Of a DNA stretch of 64,000 nucleotides, positions 46,449 through 56,441 are shown in pieces. Position 1 is the first letter of the stretch; the number at the start of each line of letters is the position of its first letter. This stretch comes from Corinectria fuckeliana (Eukaryota; Ascomycota; Sordariomycetes; Hypocreales; Nectriaceae). The notes beneath the pieces are model-generated. The model was not told the origin of the DNA. It saw only the letters and a program-made list of their open reading frames with translations, and ran no database searches. The position numbers were made by a program, and so were the translations under genes. The stretch covers positions 1 through 64,000 of the forward strand of contig WPDH01000120.1 of NCBI GenBank assembly GCA_019137255.1, read 5' to 3'.

Positions 46449-47260
46449 TCATAACACCACACACTTGGTTCCTTTTCGATCGCCATCCTTCCTTCGGTGT
46501 CGGTAGGGATCTCGGTGGCCTCCGGCGTCGCCATTGCCCGTCCGTGTCCGGCCACTAGAGCCACCGGAGGGCCGGGAGGCCTGTTGTCGCTGCCGACGTA
46601 GAATTCGAACGACGTCGTAGAAGGCCTTTTCGACATTGATGCAGTTCTTGGCCGAGGCCTCGACGAACTCGCAGCCCAGCTCACGGGCTAGGGCGTGGCC
46701 CTCTTGCGTTGAGACTTCTCGCTCGGTGACTCGATCGCTCTTGTTGCCAACGAGCATGATAGGCACGGGCATCTGTGGGCTGGCGGCGGAGATGGGGGAG
46801 CCAGGGTACGACGGCGACGAGGCACACGACTCCTTGACACGTTGGATCTGGTGGTGGAAGCGCTTGATGCGGGAGAAGGACGAGCGCGACGAGATGCTGT
46901 AGACTAGTACAAACCCCTCGCCATCACGAATCCATTGGTCTCGTAGGGCAGTATATTCCTCCTGGCCAGCAGTGTCGAGGACCTCGAGCATGCAAGGCTG
47001 GCCGTCGATGACAACCTGCTTCCGGTATGAATCTTCGATCGTCGGGTCGTACTGTAAGGATTGGGAGTTAGTCGAGGGGGGAAATTCCCTGAGGGGAGCT
47101 GGTCGCACGAAGCTAGACTAGGCCTTGCTGGGGGCTTGGGGGCTCAGGGACTCACGGTCTCAACGAAGTGTTGCAGACACAGCTGGATGGTGAGGGCCGT
47201 CTTTCCTACACCACCGTCTCCCAGCACCACCAGCTTGTATAGCACCATTCGGCCGGCCAT
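46449..47260 (-). CDS. rasB: RasB-type small GTPase
   Basis: Two exons (47260-47156 and 47051-46449; 104-nt intron) give 235 residues. It is a membrane-bound GTP switch of the fungal RasB/Neurospora ras-2 group, which controls polarised hyphal growth and development. The P-loop GDGGVGKT spans 14-21, the effector region is YDPTIEDSYRKQ, and switch II is DTAGQEEY. NKSD and EASAK complete the nucleotide pocket. An insert rich in Ser and Pro (around SCASSPSYPGSPISAASP) interrupts the G domain before NKSD, a known trait of the RasB group. The C-terminus is basic and glycine-rich and ends in CVVL (Cys232). A leucine at the last position favours geranylgeranylation by family rules. The tail has no second cysteine for palmitoylation, so membrane binding would rest on prenylation plus basic residues. 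Confidence 0.93.
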
Positions 47261-50200
47261 GATGTCGAGGGCGGCGAAATTTCGGAGGCGGACAGGTCGA
47301 AGAGACTGACGGGGAGGGATGGAGGGGGGAAGGAAGAGGAGGAGCGGCGACAAAGCTCGGGATGATGTCGACGGTGGTTGGCAAGAGGTCGTCACGAGCG
47401 GAGTGGGTGGAAAGCGAGGAGCGAACGAGGAGGGGGTGGCTTGATGGAGGTTGCGAGTTCAGCAGCAGCAGCAGCAGCAACAGGAGCAGTAGCCGAAGTA
47501 GTAACAGGTCGGTACAGCGAGAGAGGGCAGCCTGGTTTGGAAGATGTTTGGTCGAGGCATGGAGGGTCTGGCGCTGGCGCTGGCGGCGAAGTTGGGAAGA
47601 TGGCCGGTGGAGACATTTTGTGGGCGGGGCCTAGTTCACTAAGAGGGAGGTACGTAGGTACTTTCCATCCATGGGTGAGCAGTGGGAACTGGGAAGTAAA
47701 GGTACTATGTACTATGTAAGTAGCCCCCCAGCCCACATCAGCGACAGAGCCGTGGCGCGTGGTAGGTACATGGCTGCCTTACCTCCGAGGGGAGGGAGGG
47801 TACGTGGTGCGTGGGTGGGCCGGCCGTAGGCTTGGAAGTTCCTTCACGAGAGGCTTACAGGTACCCGACCACTTCGGCGCGGGTGCGGCATGGAGCATGG
47901 AGCAGTACCTTAGTACTAAGTAGGTGGGCAAGGTGGGCGAGACAGCCGCCTTTGGGCACCCGTCCAGAAGGGGGCCCAGAGCCTAGGGGAAGATACCTAG
48001 CCGGGGGAGGAGGGGCAGGCCACCTTTGGGTATCTGGTACCGGAACAGCTACTGGACTAGGTAGGTAAGGTACCTAGGACTTTGGACCTTTGGGGGGGGA
48101 GAGGGAATGTCACCCAGCTACGGAGGGGGGGGCACAGGCACAGAGAGAAGGTGGAGGGGCCCCGGAGAGCGAATGGCACCAGAAGGACGGGAGGGAAGAA
48201 GACGGGAGAGAAAAGGAGGGGAGGGGGACAGCACAGGTCCAGAAGAGGAAGACGGGGATGCAAAAAGTATCTAAGTGAGTAATTAACTTATGGAGTGGAG
48301 GGGGAGGGAACTGAATCTAATGGAAAGGACACCTTCACCACCCAGCTCTGAGTGAAAGCTGCTAGTGTGTCTAATAGGATGAGGGAGGAATCCGGTAAGG
48401 GTAGGCGGACGACGCGCTACGGAGTGCACCCGCTTTGCTCGTCCCCTTGTGTACGCTGGGCGACTTGACTGACGGATCCGATTCGATTGATGGGAGTGAT
48501 TGCTTGATCGAGGGGGGGGGGGTTGGGATTGGATGCGACGGGATAGAGGATTTTTTTGGCTTGGGAAACTCGTCTTCGAACTCTACCTCTAGCCTATTGG
48601 ACTGCACGCTTCCGGGTAAGTACCTAGGCCTACCTACTTACCAACGCACGGCGGGGGTTGCTTGCCAACCTGGAACGTTAGTCGCCCGCTCTTGGCCCTG
48701 TTGGTCGGCAAGCAAGCACCCGGGTCCCCGGATCGTACTTACTTGGCTACTAAGTATGGATGGGCGGCTTACGGGTCACAGTTGCGGTTCGGTGCGGTTC
48801 CCGTTCAGTAAGGTAATTCACAAGATCAACAACTTGCTTGACTCGGCTTCTGATCTTGACTCGACGGAACCGGACGCAACGACCGTCGGCGGCGGAAGAA
48901 GCCTCTGCTTCAAGTTGGCTCGAGGCGCACATCGTACTCCCGTACTTGATAGTACTAACTTGTGCCGACCAATGGCTGCCCGCCCGCCCGCCTGCCTGCA
49001 TCGAAGTGACAGTCTGGCTGGCTGGGCTAGTAGTATCTTTACCATTCTCCATCCTTCGGAGGGATGATGCAACCAACGATGTGATGGGGGCTGCAAGTAT
49101 TCGTAAAGGGGGAAAAAAACTTTTTCTTCGGCAGGTTCCTCTTTTTGCTTTCCAGTCCGCTCCCTGGCATAGGAAATCTCTTCCTTCTATCTTTCCTCTT
49201 AGAGATGCCTCCGGGATGCCTGTAGTTTTTCCTTTTCTCTTCTCTTTTCTAACCCTCCAATTACTAAAAATACAAAATGAAAATAAAAAACATAAATGAT
49301 TTGGCATCATCACTTTTTTTTACTTTTCCCTTTTTTTTCCTGCTTCGCTTCGTCCTGCACCTGGGGGCTGGGTTGCAGCAGACAGCGATGGAGCACGACC
49401 AGGTGGTCGCAGCGCTGTCGAGTAGTGTGGTGCGGTTAGAGCCCGCTGGTTAGAGGTTAGAGGGGGTGGTGCGGCGCTGCATGAAAATTAAGTACCTGCG
49501 CGATACCTGCGTGTCTCTGCTTGGGCCTACTATTAGCAATGTACCGAAGCTGGTATGAGACCCCCCCTGTTTCTTCCCCCGGGGGAAGCCCAGGTAGGTA
49601 CCTAGATAGGTATGGACCTTACTTACGTAGTAGTAGCTAGGGGCGTTTTTGGGGTTGGGGTGTGTGTGGGTGTGTGGTGGTGGCCTGTGCTGACCGCGGG
49701 TAACATCGCTGGATTGGATGGGCCATAAAAGATAAAGACCTCGGTGCTTGGCAACATTCTTCACTGCACGACTTCGTACAAAAGGGAAAGGAAAAGAAGA
49801 GGCAGACTTTTCCCTCTTCTCTTGGGCTGCTGGTGTGTGCTGGCAGACCGGGGAGCTAGAACTGGAGGGGGGTGGGTACGAAGGGTCCGCTGAACCCTGT
49901 CTTCTGTGGTCGTTGTTATGGATTGTTGAAGACAGTACTGATGGAGCCCACTGGCGGTGCCAGGTCCTCCTTGTCTGCAGCATGCAGCGTGCGATGAAAT
50001 AATGCCCATGGATCCAAAATCCATGAGGTACTGTGATGGTGCAAGAGACCAGGCGTCGATGCTCGATGCACAACTACTCAAGTATTCAACTAATCCGCGG
50101 CAAGAGGCAGCATTCTGCAGCAGGAACATGCAGAAACACGCGAGACTCGGCCTCTCTGGGCGCTGGGCTGGGCTGGGATGGGGACGGACGAAAGCATCAT

Positions 50201-53200
50201 GGGCTTGCGCGCTTGCCAGCTTCCAGCACACGACAACGGCGGGTGTTGACGTTCTCGTCGGTCGATCTCTCCCTCCCTCGCTCCCTCTGGACAACAAGCG
50301 AAGGGGATCATCTGTAGACCGGAGATGTTGATCTTCGGGCCCAGACCCGGGAGGCCCTTTCCACGTCCCGCCGTCTCGTCCTAACAAGCCCCAAAGGCAT
50401 CCGAACCAAGGAGTCGGTGCTGGTGTTAGTGCTGGTGTTGGGCACCCCTCGACGAAACGGACCCGGACTGAAGAGAGGCGAGCGAGCCTTGTCCCGTTCC
50501 AATTAGCACGACCGCCCGTTTTGGGAGACGGTCCAGGTCTTTTCGTTCCGCCCGCCTTGCAGAGCATGCCACTTCAATGGATACCTACCTACCTACCTGG
50601 ATAGATACCACGCGGCCTTGCCCTGGTAGCAAGCAGGGCAAGGTGGGCAGTAGGCAATCTGGAAGTGCTGCACCGCGTTACCGAGTAGCTAAACCTCTAA
50701 CCTCTAGACTAGCCTCCTTTCCACTGCTTCCTCAAGGTTCCCGTCCCTTCCCCGTCTCCCCAGTCCCTGTCTAGGTTCGTTCGCCCTGGACTGGAGCTGT
50801 CTTTTGTACATGGCGCAGTAAGCAGCTAGGTTGGCCGACATACTCCAGCAGCTTGAGCTGTGGCCGGCATTGCTTCTGATAAGGCTGACGACACGTCTTC
50901 TTTCTCAGCCAACTGGAGACAGTCGCGTCGTGAAGCCAGCAACCCCATCTCTCTGAACGAAAGTCAGGTACTTCATCCCCGCTTGCGCTAATAGATGCTC
51001 CAGCGGGAATCCATCAACGCTATACTTGATACCTCGCCTTGGCGGAGGCTAGTCCACCGCATAAATATTCCGAAAGGGAGTGCCTGATGCCTAGGTAGGT
51101 AACTAACCAGAGGCAGCATGGAGTCCTTTAGTTACCTACGCCCTGAAGAGGGGCGTTGACTTGCCTACCTACACAACGGGGTGAGTTTTAGGCATCCGAG
51201 GCATGTATGCCACGAACGGCTCTGATGTTTTATCATCACCTGCTGAGCCGAGCGTCTAACACCAGTCCTTCGTTTACTCGTATTTACTACGAATGCGTAG
51301 GTGCCTAGGTAATTAGTAGACAGGTGAGAATAGACGGCCGGCCGAGAAAGCAGACCTAGGGGCTGCTTCTCGTTGCCGCCCCATGCTCTCCTTTCTTGCG
51401 TGCATCCGCATGTTCGCATCCGCATCCGCGGGCGTCTATCTTGGCCCCAATCACTCGAGCCAGCCATGGCCAGATGGCTGCCAGAACGGCAATGCACACG
51501 CTGGCCCTCGCCCCTCCAGCCTGCCGCCTCTGGCGCCTGTTGGCCTAGTTTTATGCAGCGCTTTTTTCTCTCTCTTCCTGCACCAACAACACGAATCCGG
51601 CTTGCGCACCACCCTTCTCACCCCGCAGTGACATGGCTCGCGGAACAAGCATCTGTGTCCGGGTACTCTCTCTCTCTCTCTCTCTCTCTCTAGTATCACA
51701 TACAACTACTTCCCCCTCAGTTTTATACCTTACATAGTACAGCTCGATTGCCGGACTCGGCTTGCAGTTAATCTCTCTCGGGTATAGGTACTAGTATGAG
51801 AGTACAAAGTACGTATGAGGCGCAGGTTGCGTGCAGCTTTCCCAGCTTCAAAACAGGTCGCAGAATAGGCCGGGCCAGCGGGCTTGCGGGCCTAGTTTAC
51901 CCCACTCTTCTGAACTTCAACCTCAACCTCCAACAGCCAATCTCTCATCCAAAGTAAACGCAGACGCAGTGAATATCAACGCAATCAATCTCGAGGAGAA
52001 CAAGCTGTACAGCCCCATATTGGCCAAATCAACCGGCTACCTCACGTCGTCGCCCTGCGTTCTCTCCTCCCCCTTTAATTCCGCCGCCTCCCAGCAAGTA
52101 AGTCTCCGTCGTCACAACAAGCTTGCTCATACCCCCCCGTGTAGGACCGATTGACCTGCCCGTCCACACTCTCTACACATGGGAAATAGCCCTCTCCCTT
52201 CCATGCCATTGTCACTCCCATCCCGGGGCATTGGAAATGCCATCCTCTCATCCTCTCCCCTAAGCCAGCCCAGGTAAAGATTGCCCGACTCGCGGCTCTC
52301 CTCGGGCTCTCCCCCAGGACCCCCCAAGTCCCTCTCGGTCCGCCGTGCATGGGTTGCCGCCCTCCCCCAGACATCTACGTATGCGGCTTCGCTCGGCTCC
52401 GTACACACACACCCATGGTAATGGCGGCCGTTGGATGTTTCAAGGCTAGCTCGGGTGTTTATGGGATGGACCTTCTTCCTTCTTCCTTGTTCTGCCCCCT
52501 TTTTCCCGGGGTCCCAGGCTGGCGGGTGTAAACCCGGCAAACCTAGCGTGCTGGCCGTTCTCTCGGCGCCAGGAGGGAGCATCCCTTCTCGGTCTACGCC
52601 TCATTTTACGGACCTACGACTGTGCAGTTCCATTTCTCCGCCTTTCTCAACGGTCATGCATGGCGTCACTGAGGTGAGTTACGAGGCTACTTCCCGCTTT
52701 GACGTCGTAGTGCGGAATCCATGTTGTTATACTTCGTACTTCGTAGCTGTTACCAGTTCTTGCTTTCGTGTTTCCTGGTTCGGGTGAGACGGAGAGAAAC
52801 CGGTCGCCACCCTGAGACGAGACACAGTCTCCAACTCTAAACTTCCTTTTGAAGCTCAGCAACGTAGCAACCAGAGCACGTCTCGCGTCCCATTTCGCCC
52901 TTTTACTAGCAGAAGCATTATACGAAACTAAAGTACGACGAGCTCTTTGCGTATTGATCATGGCTCAAAGTCGGTCTGGTGCTGCAATTTGCAGTCATAA
53001 AACTCACGGGTCGCGGCGGTGTTTGCTTTGCCCTCGATCGTCACGAATCCTCCCGGTTTACTTTTGCATCCGAAACGCAAAGTCTCCGAAACCCTGCCGT
53101 CGGGTCGGGGCAGTTACCGGGTTACAACGATCAATTATGCCTGCCCGCTAACAAGCGCGGCCGAGGCGAGACCGACAACTCCTCCATTGGCAGGGCGGCG

Positions 53201-53616
53201 CCACGACCAACAAAGTACAGCCCCAATGGCTGACCTAATGATTCACTGACTAGATCTTTTGTCTCGTCGGAACGAGATCAACAAACTCACGTAGCACCGA
53301 CGTGACAATCTTACCCCGGCTAGATAGAACCGAGGTCTGGCTTATTCAGAAACATGAAGGAGAGGGGAAGAGGAAGCATGCGTCAGCCACACCAATATCA
53401 ACAACCTCCAAGCAGATTATCGGGTACTGCTCCCGGTTACTTCAAGACTAAAGCCCACAGATCTGCTGCATGTTTTATTTCCCTTCGTCCTAGTTGCATG
53501 GAGACTAGGCGACGTTGATGACAGCTCACATCCTTCCGAGTCCGAGTTGACCAATGGTAGTAGTATTTCATTGATGTGGTTGTCCTGGGACTTTCCCACG
53601 GGCATCCATAGTTGCC
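47261..53616. other. 6.4-kb gene-free stretch between the Ras and hydrolase genes
   Basis: The first kilobase is the G- and A-rich leader/promoter of the Ras gene, including an AGC triplet array (47460-47478). Further right are several open frames (48435-49067 +, 49761-50567 -) with no domain and biased composition. A CT dinucleotide array lies at 51666-51691. Segment 51900-52099 reads as an uninterrupted frame ending at a good donor (CAA|GTAAGT) but has no recognisable homology. Confidence 0.5.
51666..51691. repeat. CT dinucleotide array
   Basis: Thirteen tandem CT units in noncoding DNA. Confidence 0.9.
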
Positions 53617-54420
53617 CTATGCATATTGCTTCAGCTTGTTTGCCAACGTCAAAAAGCCGTCTTCGTCTTCCCCAATCCAGAGATCAACCCAGTCCTTAGC
53701 CCTCTGGTACTGTTCCTCGTCTTTTGACCATGCCTCTTCCCTTGGCCTCTCAACATATATTGTTCTAAGTCCGCAGTCTCTTGCGGCTTCCAGGTCACCA
53801 AGGTGGGCTGCAACCAAGGCTACCTCGTCGGGCTCAAGGCTGAACTCGCGCGCAGCACCGAGGTAGACAGCTGGGTTTGGTTTGTACGCTCGAAAGTTTT
53901 CTGCCGAAAGGAACTTGCGAAATTCCAAGTTTCCGAAGTCGGCCAGATCACGGAGTAGGTTGGTGTTGCCGTTAGAGAGCGTACTGGTGACATAAGTCTG
54001 GCCAAGCTTTTCTAACCCGTCGTGTGAGTCGTTCCAAGGGCTCAGACGGTGCCATACGAGGCTCAGAGACTCGATCTCCATGGTCGTAAATACACCTATG
54101 AGGTTCCAACTCTCTAGCAAACTGACTAGGCTGTCGCGCCAATGCTCGTCGACGGTCTTCCAGGTATCCGTTTCCGGGTTGAAAGCATGGCAGAATTCAC
54201 CGTAAGAGGCGTGCCATTCATGTGCAAACTTGCCCCAGTCGTCTTCAGTGAGAGTCTGCAGGCGGGCCTTGAGGTCTTCTGGAAGGTCAGAGGAGCCTTT
54301 ACGATACACGCGGAGGGTAAGTTCCTCGGTGACGGAGGAGCGCCAGTCGACCACAGTGCCAAATACGTCGAACGCGAGGGCTTTCACCTTGGCGAGAGGG
54401 GAAACCTTTCCGGGAGACAT
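53617..54420 (-). CDS. Haloacid dehalogenase-like hydrolase, type II
   Basis: A single uninterrupted frame of 267 residues. HAD-superfamily hydrolase of the (S)-2-haloacid dehalogenase type: the nucleophile Asp18 lies in FDVFGTVVDWR, the second motif is TSTLSNGN, the lysine motif is AYKPNP, and the acidic motif is VAAHLGDLEAARDCGL. A true dehalogenase would release halide from 2-haloalkanoic acids through an ester with Asp18. Many fungal relatives act on unknown phosphorylated or halogenated substrates, so activity is only a family-level statement. No signal peptide, so probably cytosolic. The start has ATG directly after a CT/A-rich leader and gives the usual family length. It is divergent from the membrane-protein gene, with 698 bp between their starts. 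Confidence 0.88.
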   Translation of the reverse strand: MSPGKVSPLAKVKALAFDVFGTVVDWRSSVTEELTLRVYRKGSSDLPEDLKARLQTLTEDDWGKFAHEWHASYGEFCHAFNPETDTWKTVDEHWRDSLVSLLESWNLIGVFTTMEIESLSLVWHRLSPWNDSHDGLEKLGQTYVTSTLSNGNTNLLRDLADFGNLEFRKFLSAENFRAYKPNPAVYLGAAREFSLEPDEVALVAAHLGDLEAARDCGLRTIYVERPREEAWSKDEEQYQRAKDWVDLWIGEDEDGFLTLANKLKQYA

Positions 54421-55118
54421 TATTCGTGGCGGTTTGCTTTCTCTGCTTTGCGTGGGTGGACTGGCCTTGTTGGGCTGGGAAGTTTAAGGCTCAAGATGGT
54501 GAGGAGATGATGGAAAGTGAAGAGTGAAAGAGGGGTCACATGATGATTGTTCCACGCCCTTGCTGATAATAACATCGAGGATAGGTTGGGTGAATCTACC
54601 TCCCCGCAAAAGAGGCGCACTCATAGAGACAATAATAAATTAGTTAGCCAAGATTGATTGTGTGTGAGGGAGGCCATTTGCTGAAATTACAAAACAGCTG
54701 CGGCGTATAGGGTAGACCATATCGTTTTGCTAGCAGGCTCGGGTCATACAGTAGACCATAACGGCTCGCAAACTTAAGTGAACTGTAAGCGTAATGTGTT
54801 TCCTATCGGGCTAGCGGTGTGGGCAATACCGGTACTTGCTAATACTAGATTTTACGGAGGTGTTTAGTCGTGGCGTATTAGGTAGGTAGCAAATCAATAA
54901 CAATACAGGGGTGACATCGGGCATGACGTCTGGCGCCGGAATCACGGCAAAGTCCTTCCTTCGCGTCTGTGGCGTCCCGTCTCAGTCATTCCTCACGCAA
55001 TTGCCAGAACCTGACTTGCTGCACCACCACTGTCATCTCACCGTGAACATTCACGGCCACGACCATGCCATAACCGTCGACTGGGAGCTTGCCGGGCATC
55101 GCAGTATCATCCACCGCC
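54421..55118. promoter_or_regulatory. Shared promoter region of the divergent hydrolase/membrane-protein pair
   Basis: A 698-bp stretch between the ATGs of two genes transcribed in opposite directions. It is relatively AT-rich in the middle (54640-54920). No known binding site stands out. A bidirectional promoter is inferred from geometry only. Confidence 0.4.
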
Positions 55119-56441
55119 ATGCCATCGCCACAGGACCACTTCAAGGGCTGCCATTATGAGGCGGAACGCACCTCCGGCCCGTTCAAGGCTCTGAATCCCA
55201 CGAAGCGCTACATGGCCGCCGGGAAGAAGCCTGCCAGAGCTTCCGAGGAAGACAATCAGGGAAAAGCAACCGCGACGCTAAGCGACAAGTCGCTCAAGGC
55301 TGCGTATGTGTGGACGAGTCGCAACAACAGGAAGGGTCGCCATGCGCTGGCTCTCAGTCATGATCCTCGTGACCATAGCGCCGCGAAAAGACTGAAGCCA
55401 TCAAATTCGTGGGAGTCTACCGCCCGTGGAATCCTAAAGATGTTTGTGAGATATCCCGTGTGGGATGTGTCTTATGACGTGGCTATGGTCTTCACCATAG
55501 GTAGGTGTCTTTGCGTCGACATGTCTAGCAACCGGATCGCCCTGACCAAGAAATAGGCTCCATCGTCTGGGTCATGAACGGGTTCTTCTCCTGGCTCCCA
55601 ATCGAAGCACCTTCGACAGAGTTCTCGGGAGAAGTGAACTGGGGCGGAGGCCTTACGGCCTTTATTGGAGCCACCATTTTCGAATTTGGGTCTGTCCTCC
55701 TCATGCTGGAGGCCGTCAATGAGAACCGTTCCGACTGCTTCGGATGGGCTATGGAAGAATCGCTCGATGGCGTTCTGCATCCTCATCCGGATCATAAATG
55801 CCGACATTCTCACGCCCAGAAGCGGACACTGGTCGAGGGGGCAGCTACCACAGATGACCGTTCTAGTTCCTCAGAGGGTGGCCGAATGTGGTCTTGGTGG
55901 CCGACCTGGTACGAGCTCAAGACGCACTACTTTCGAGAAGTCGGGTTCATGGCCTGTCTTTCGCAGATGGTCGGCGCCACCGTGTTTTGGATCGCGGGCA
56001 TTACCTCTCTGTCGCCGATCCTCAACAATCTTTCTACGACTGCACAGAACGTGGTCTACTGGCTCCCTCAGGTCGTTGGAGGCACCGGCTTCATCATCTC
56101 GGGCACCCTCTTCATGATTGAAGTGCAGCCTCGTTGGTATATTCCCGCACCGGGGGTTCTCGGATGGCATATAGGGCTATGGAACCTGATAGGAGCCATC
56201 GGGTTCACGCTCTGTGGAGCACTCGGCTTTGGCATCTCCAAGCCAGCCGTCCAGTATGCGGCTGTGTTGTCGACGTTTATAGGCTCGTGGGCTTTCCTGG
56301 TAAGTCCGAGGTGTCAATGGCATCTGGGGAGTCTTACTGACGACGACTTCTTAGATCGGAAGTGCTATCCAGTTATTTGAGAGCTTGAACAAGTACCCGA
56401 TTGGGATAGACAAAAAGGTTGGGACACTCACAACAGAATGA
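55119..56441 (+). CDS. Unrecognised six-helix integral membrane protein
   Basis: Three exons (55119-55500, 55557-56299, 56355-56441; introns 56 and 55 nt) give 403 residues. I do not recognise the family. A soluble, basic N-terminus (about 1-115) precedes six hydrophobic segments: around DVAMVFTIGSIVWVM, TAFIGATIFEFGSVLLML, LSQMVGATVFWIAGI, LPQVVGGTGFIISGTLFMI, WNLIGAIGFTLCGALGF and AAVLSTFIGSWAFLIGSAI. The segments have similar spacing and recurrent G-xx-F/G patterns, which hints at an internal duplication. A hydrophilic loop of about 70 residues, rich in His and Ser with an HPHPDHKCRHSH cluster, lies between helices 2 and 3 and could bind metal. The short last exon ends in acidic residues. 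An in-frame ATG 30 nt upstream (55089) is an alternative start. The intron junctions restore continuous hydrophobic segments, supporting the model. Confidence 0.75.

Noticed and set aside
48435..49067. 210-codon open frame in the 47-53 kb gap
   Set aside because: No recognisable motif; composition changes along its length and it crosses G-runs and tetranucleotide repeats.
49761..50567. 268-codon minus-strand frame
   Set aside because: No domain or signal; repetitive Pro/Ser/Arg composition of purine-rich noncoding DNA.
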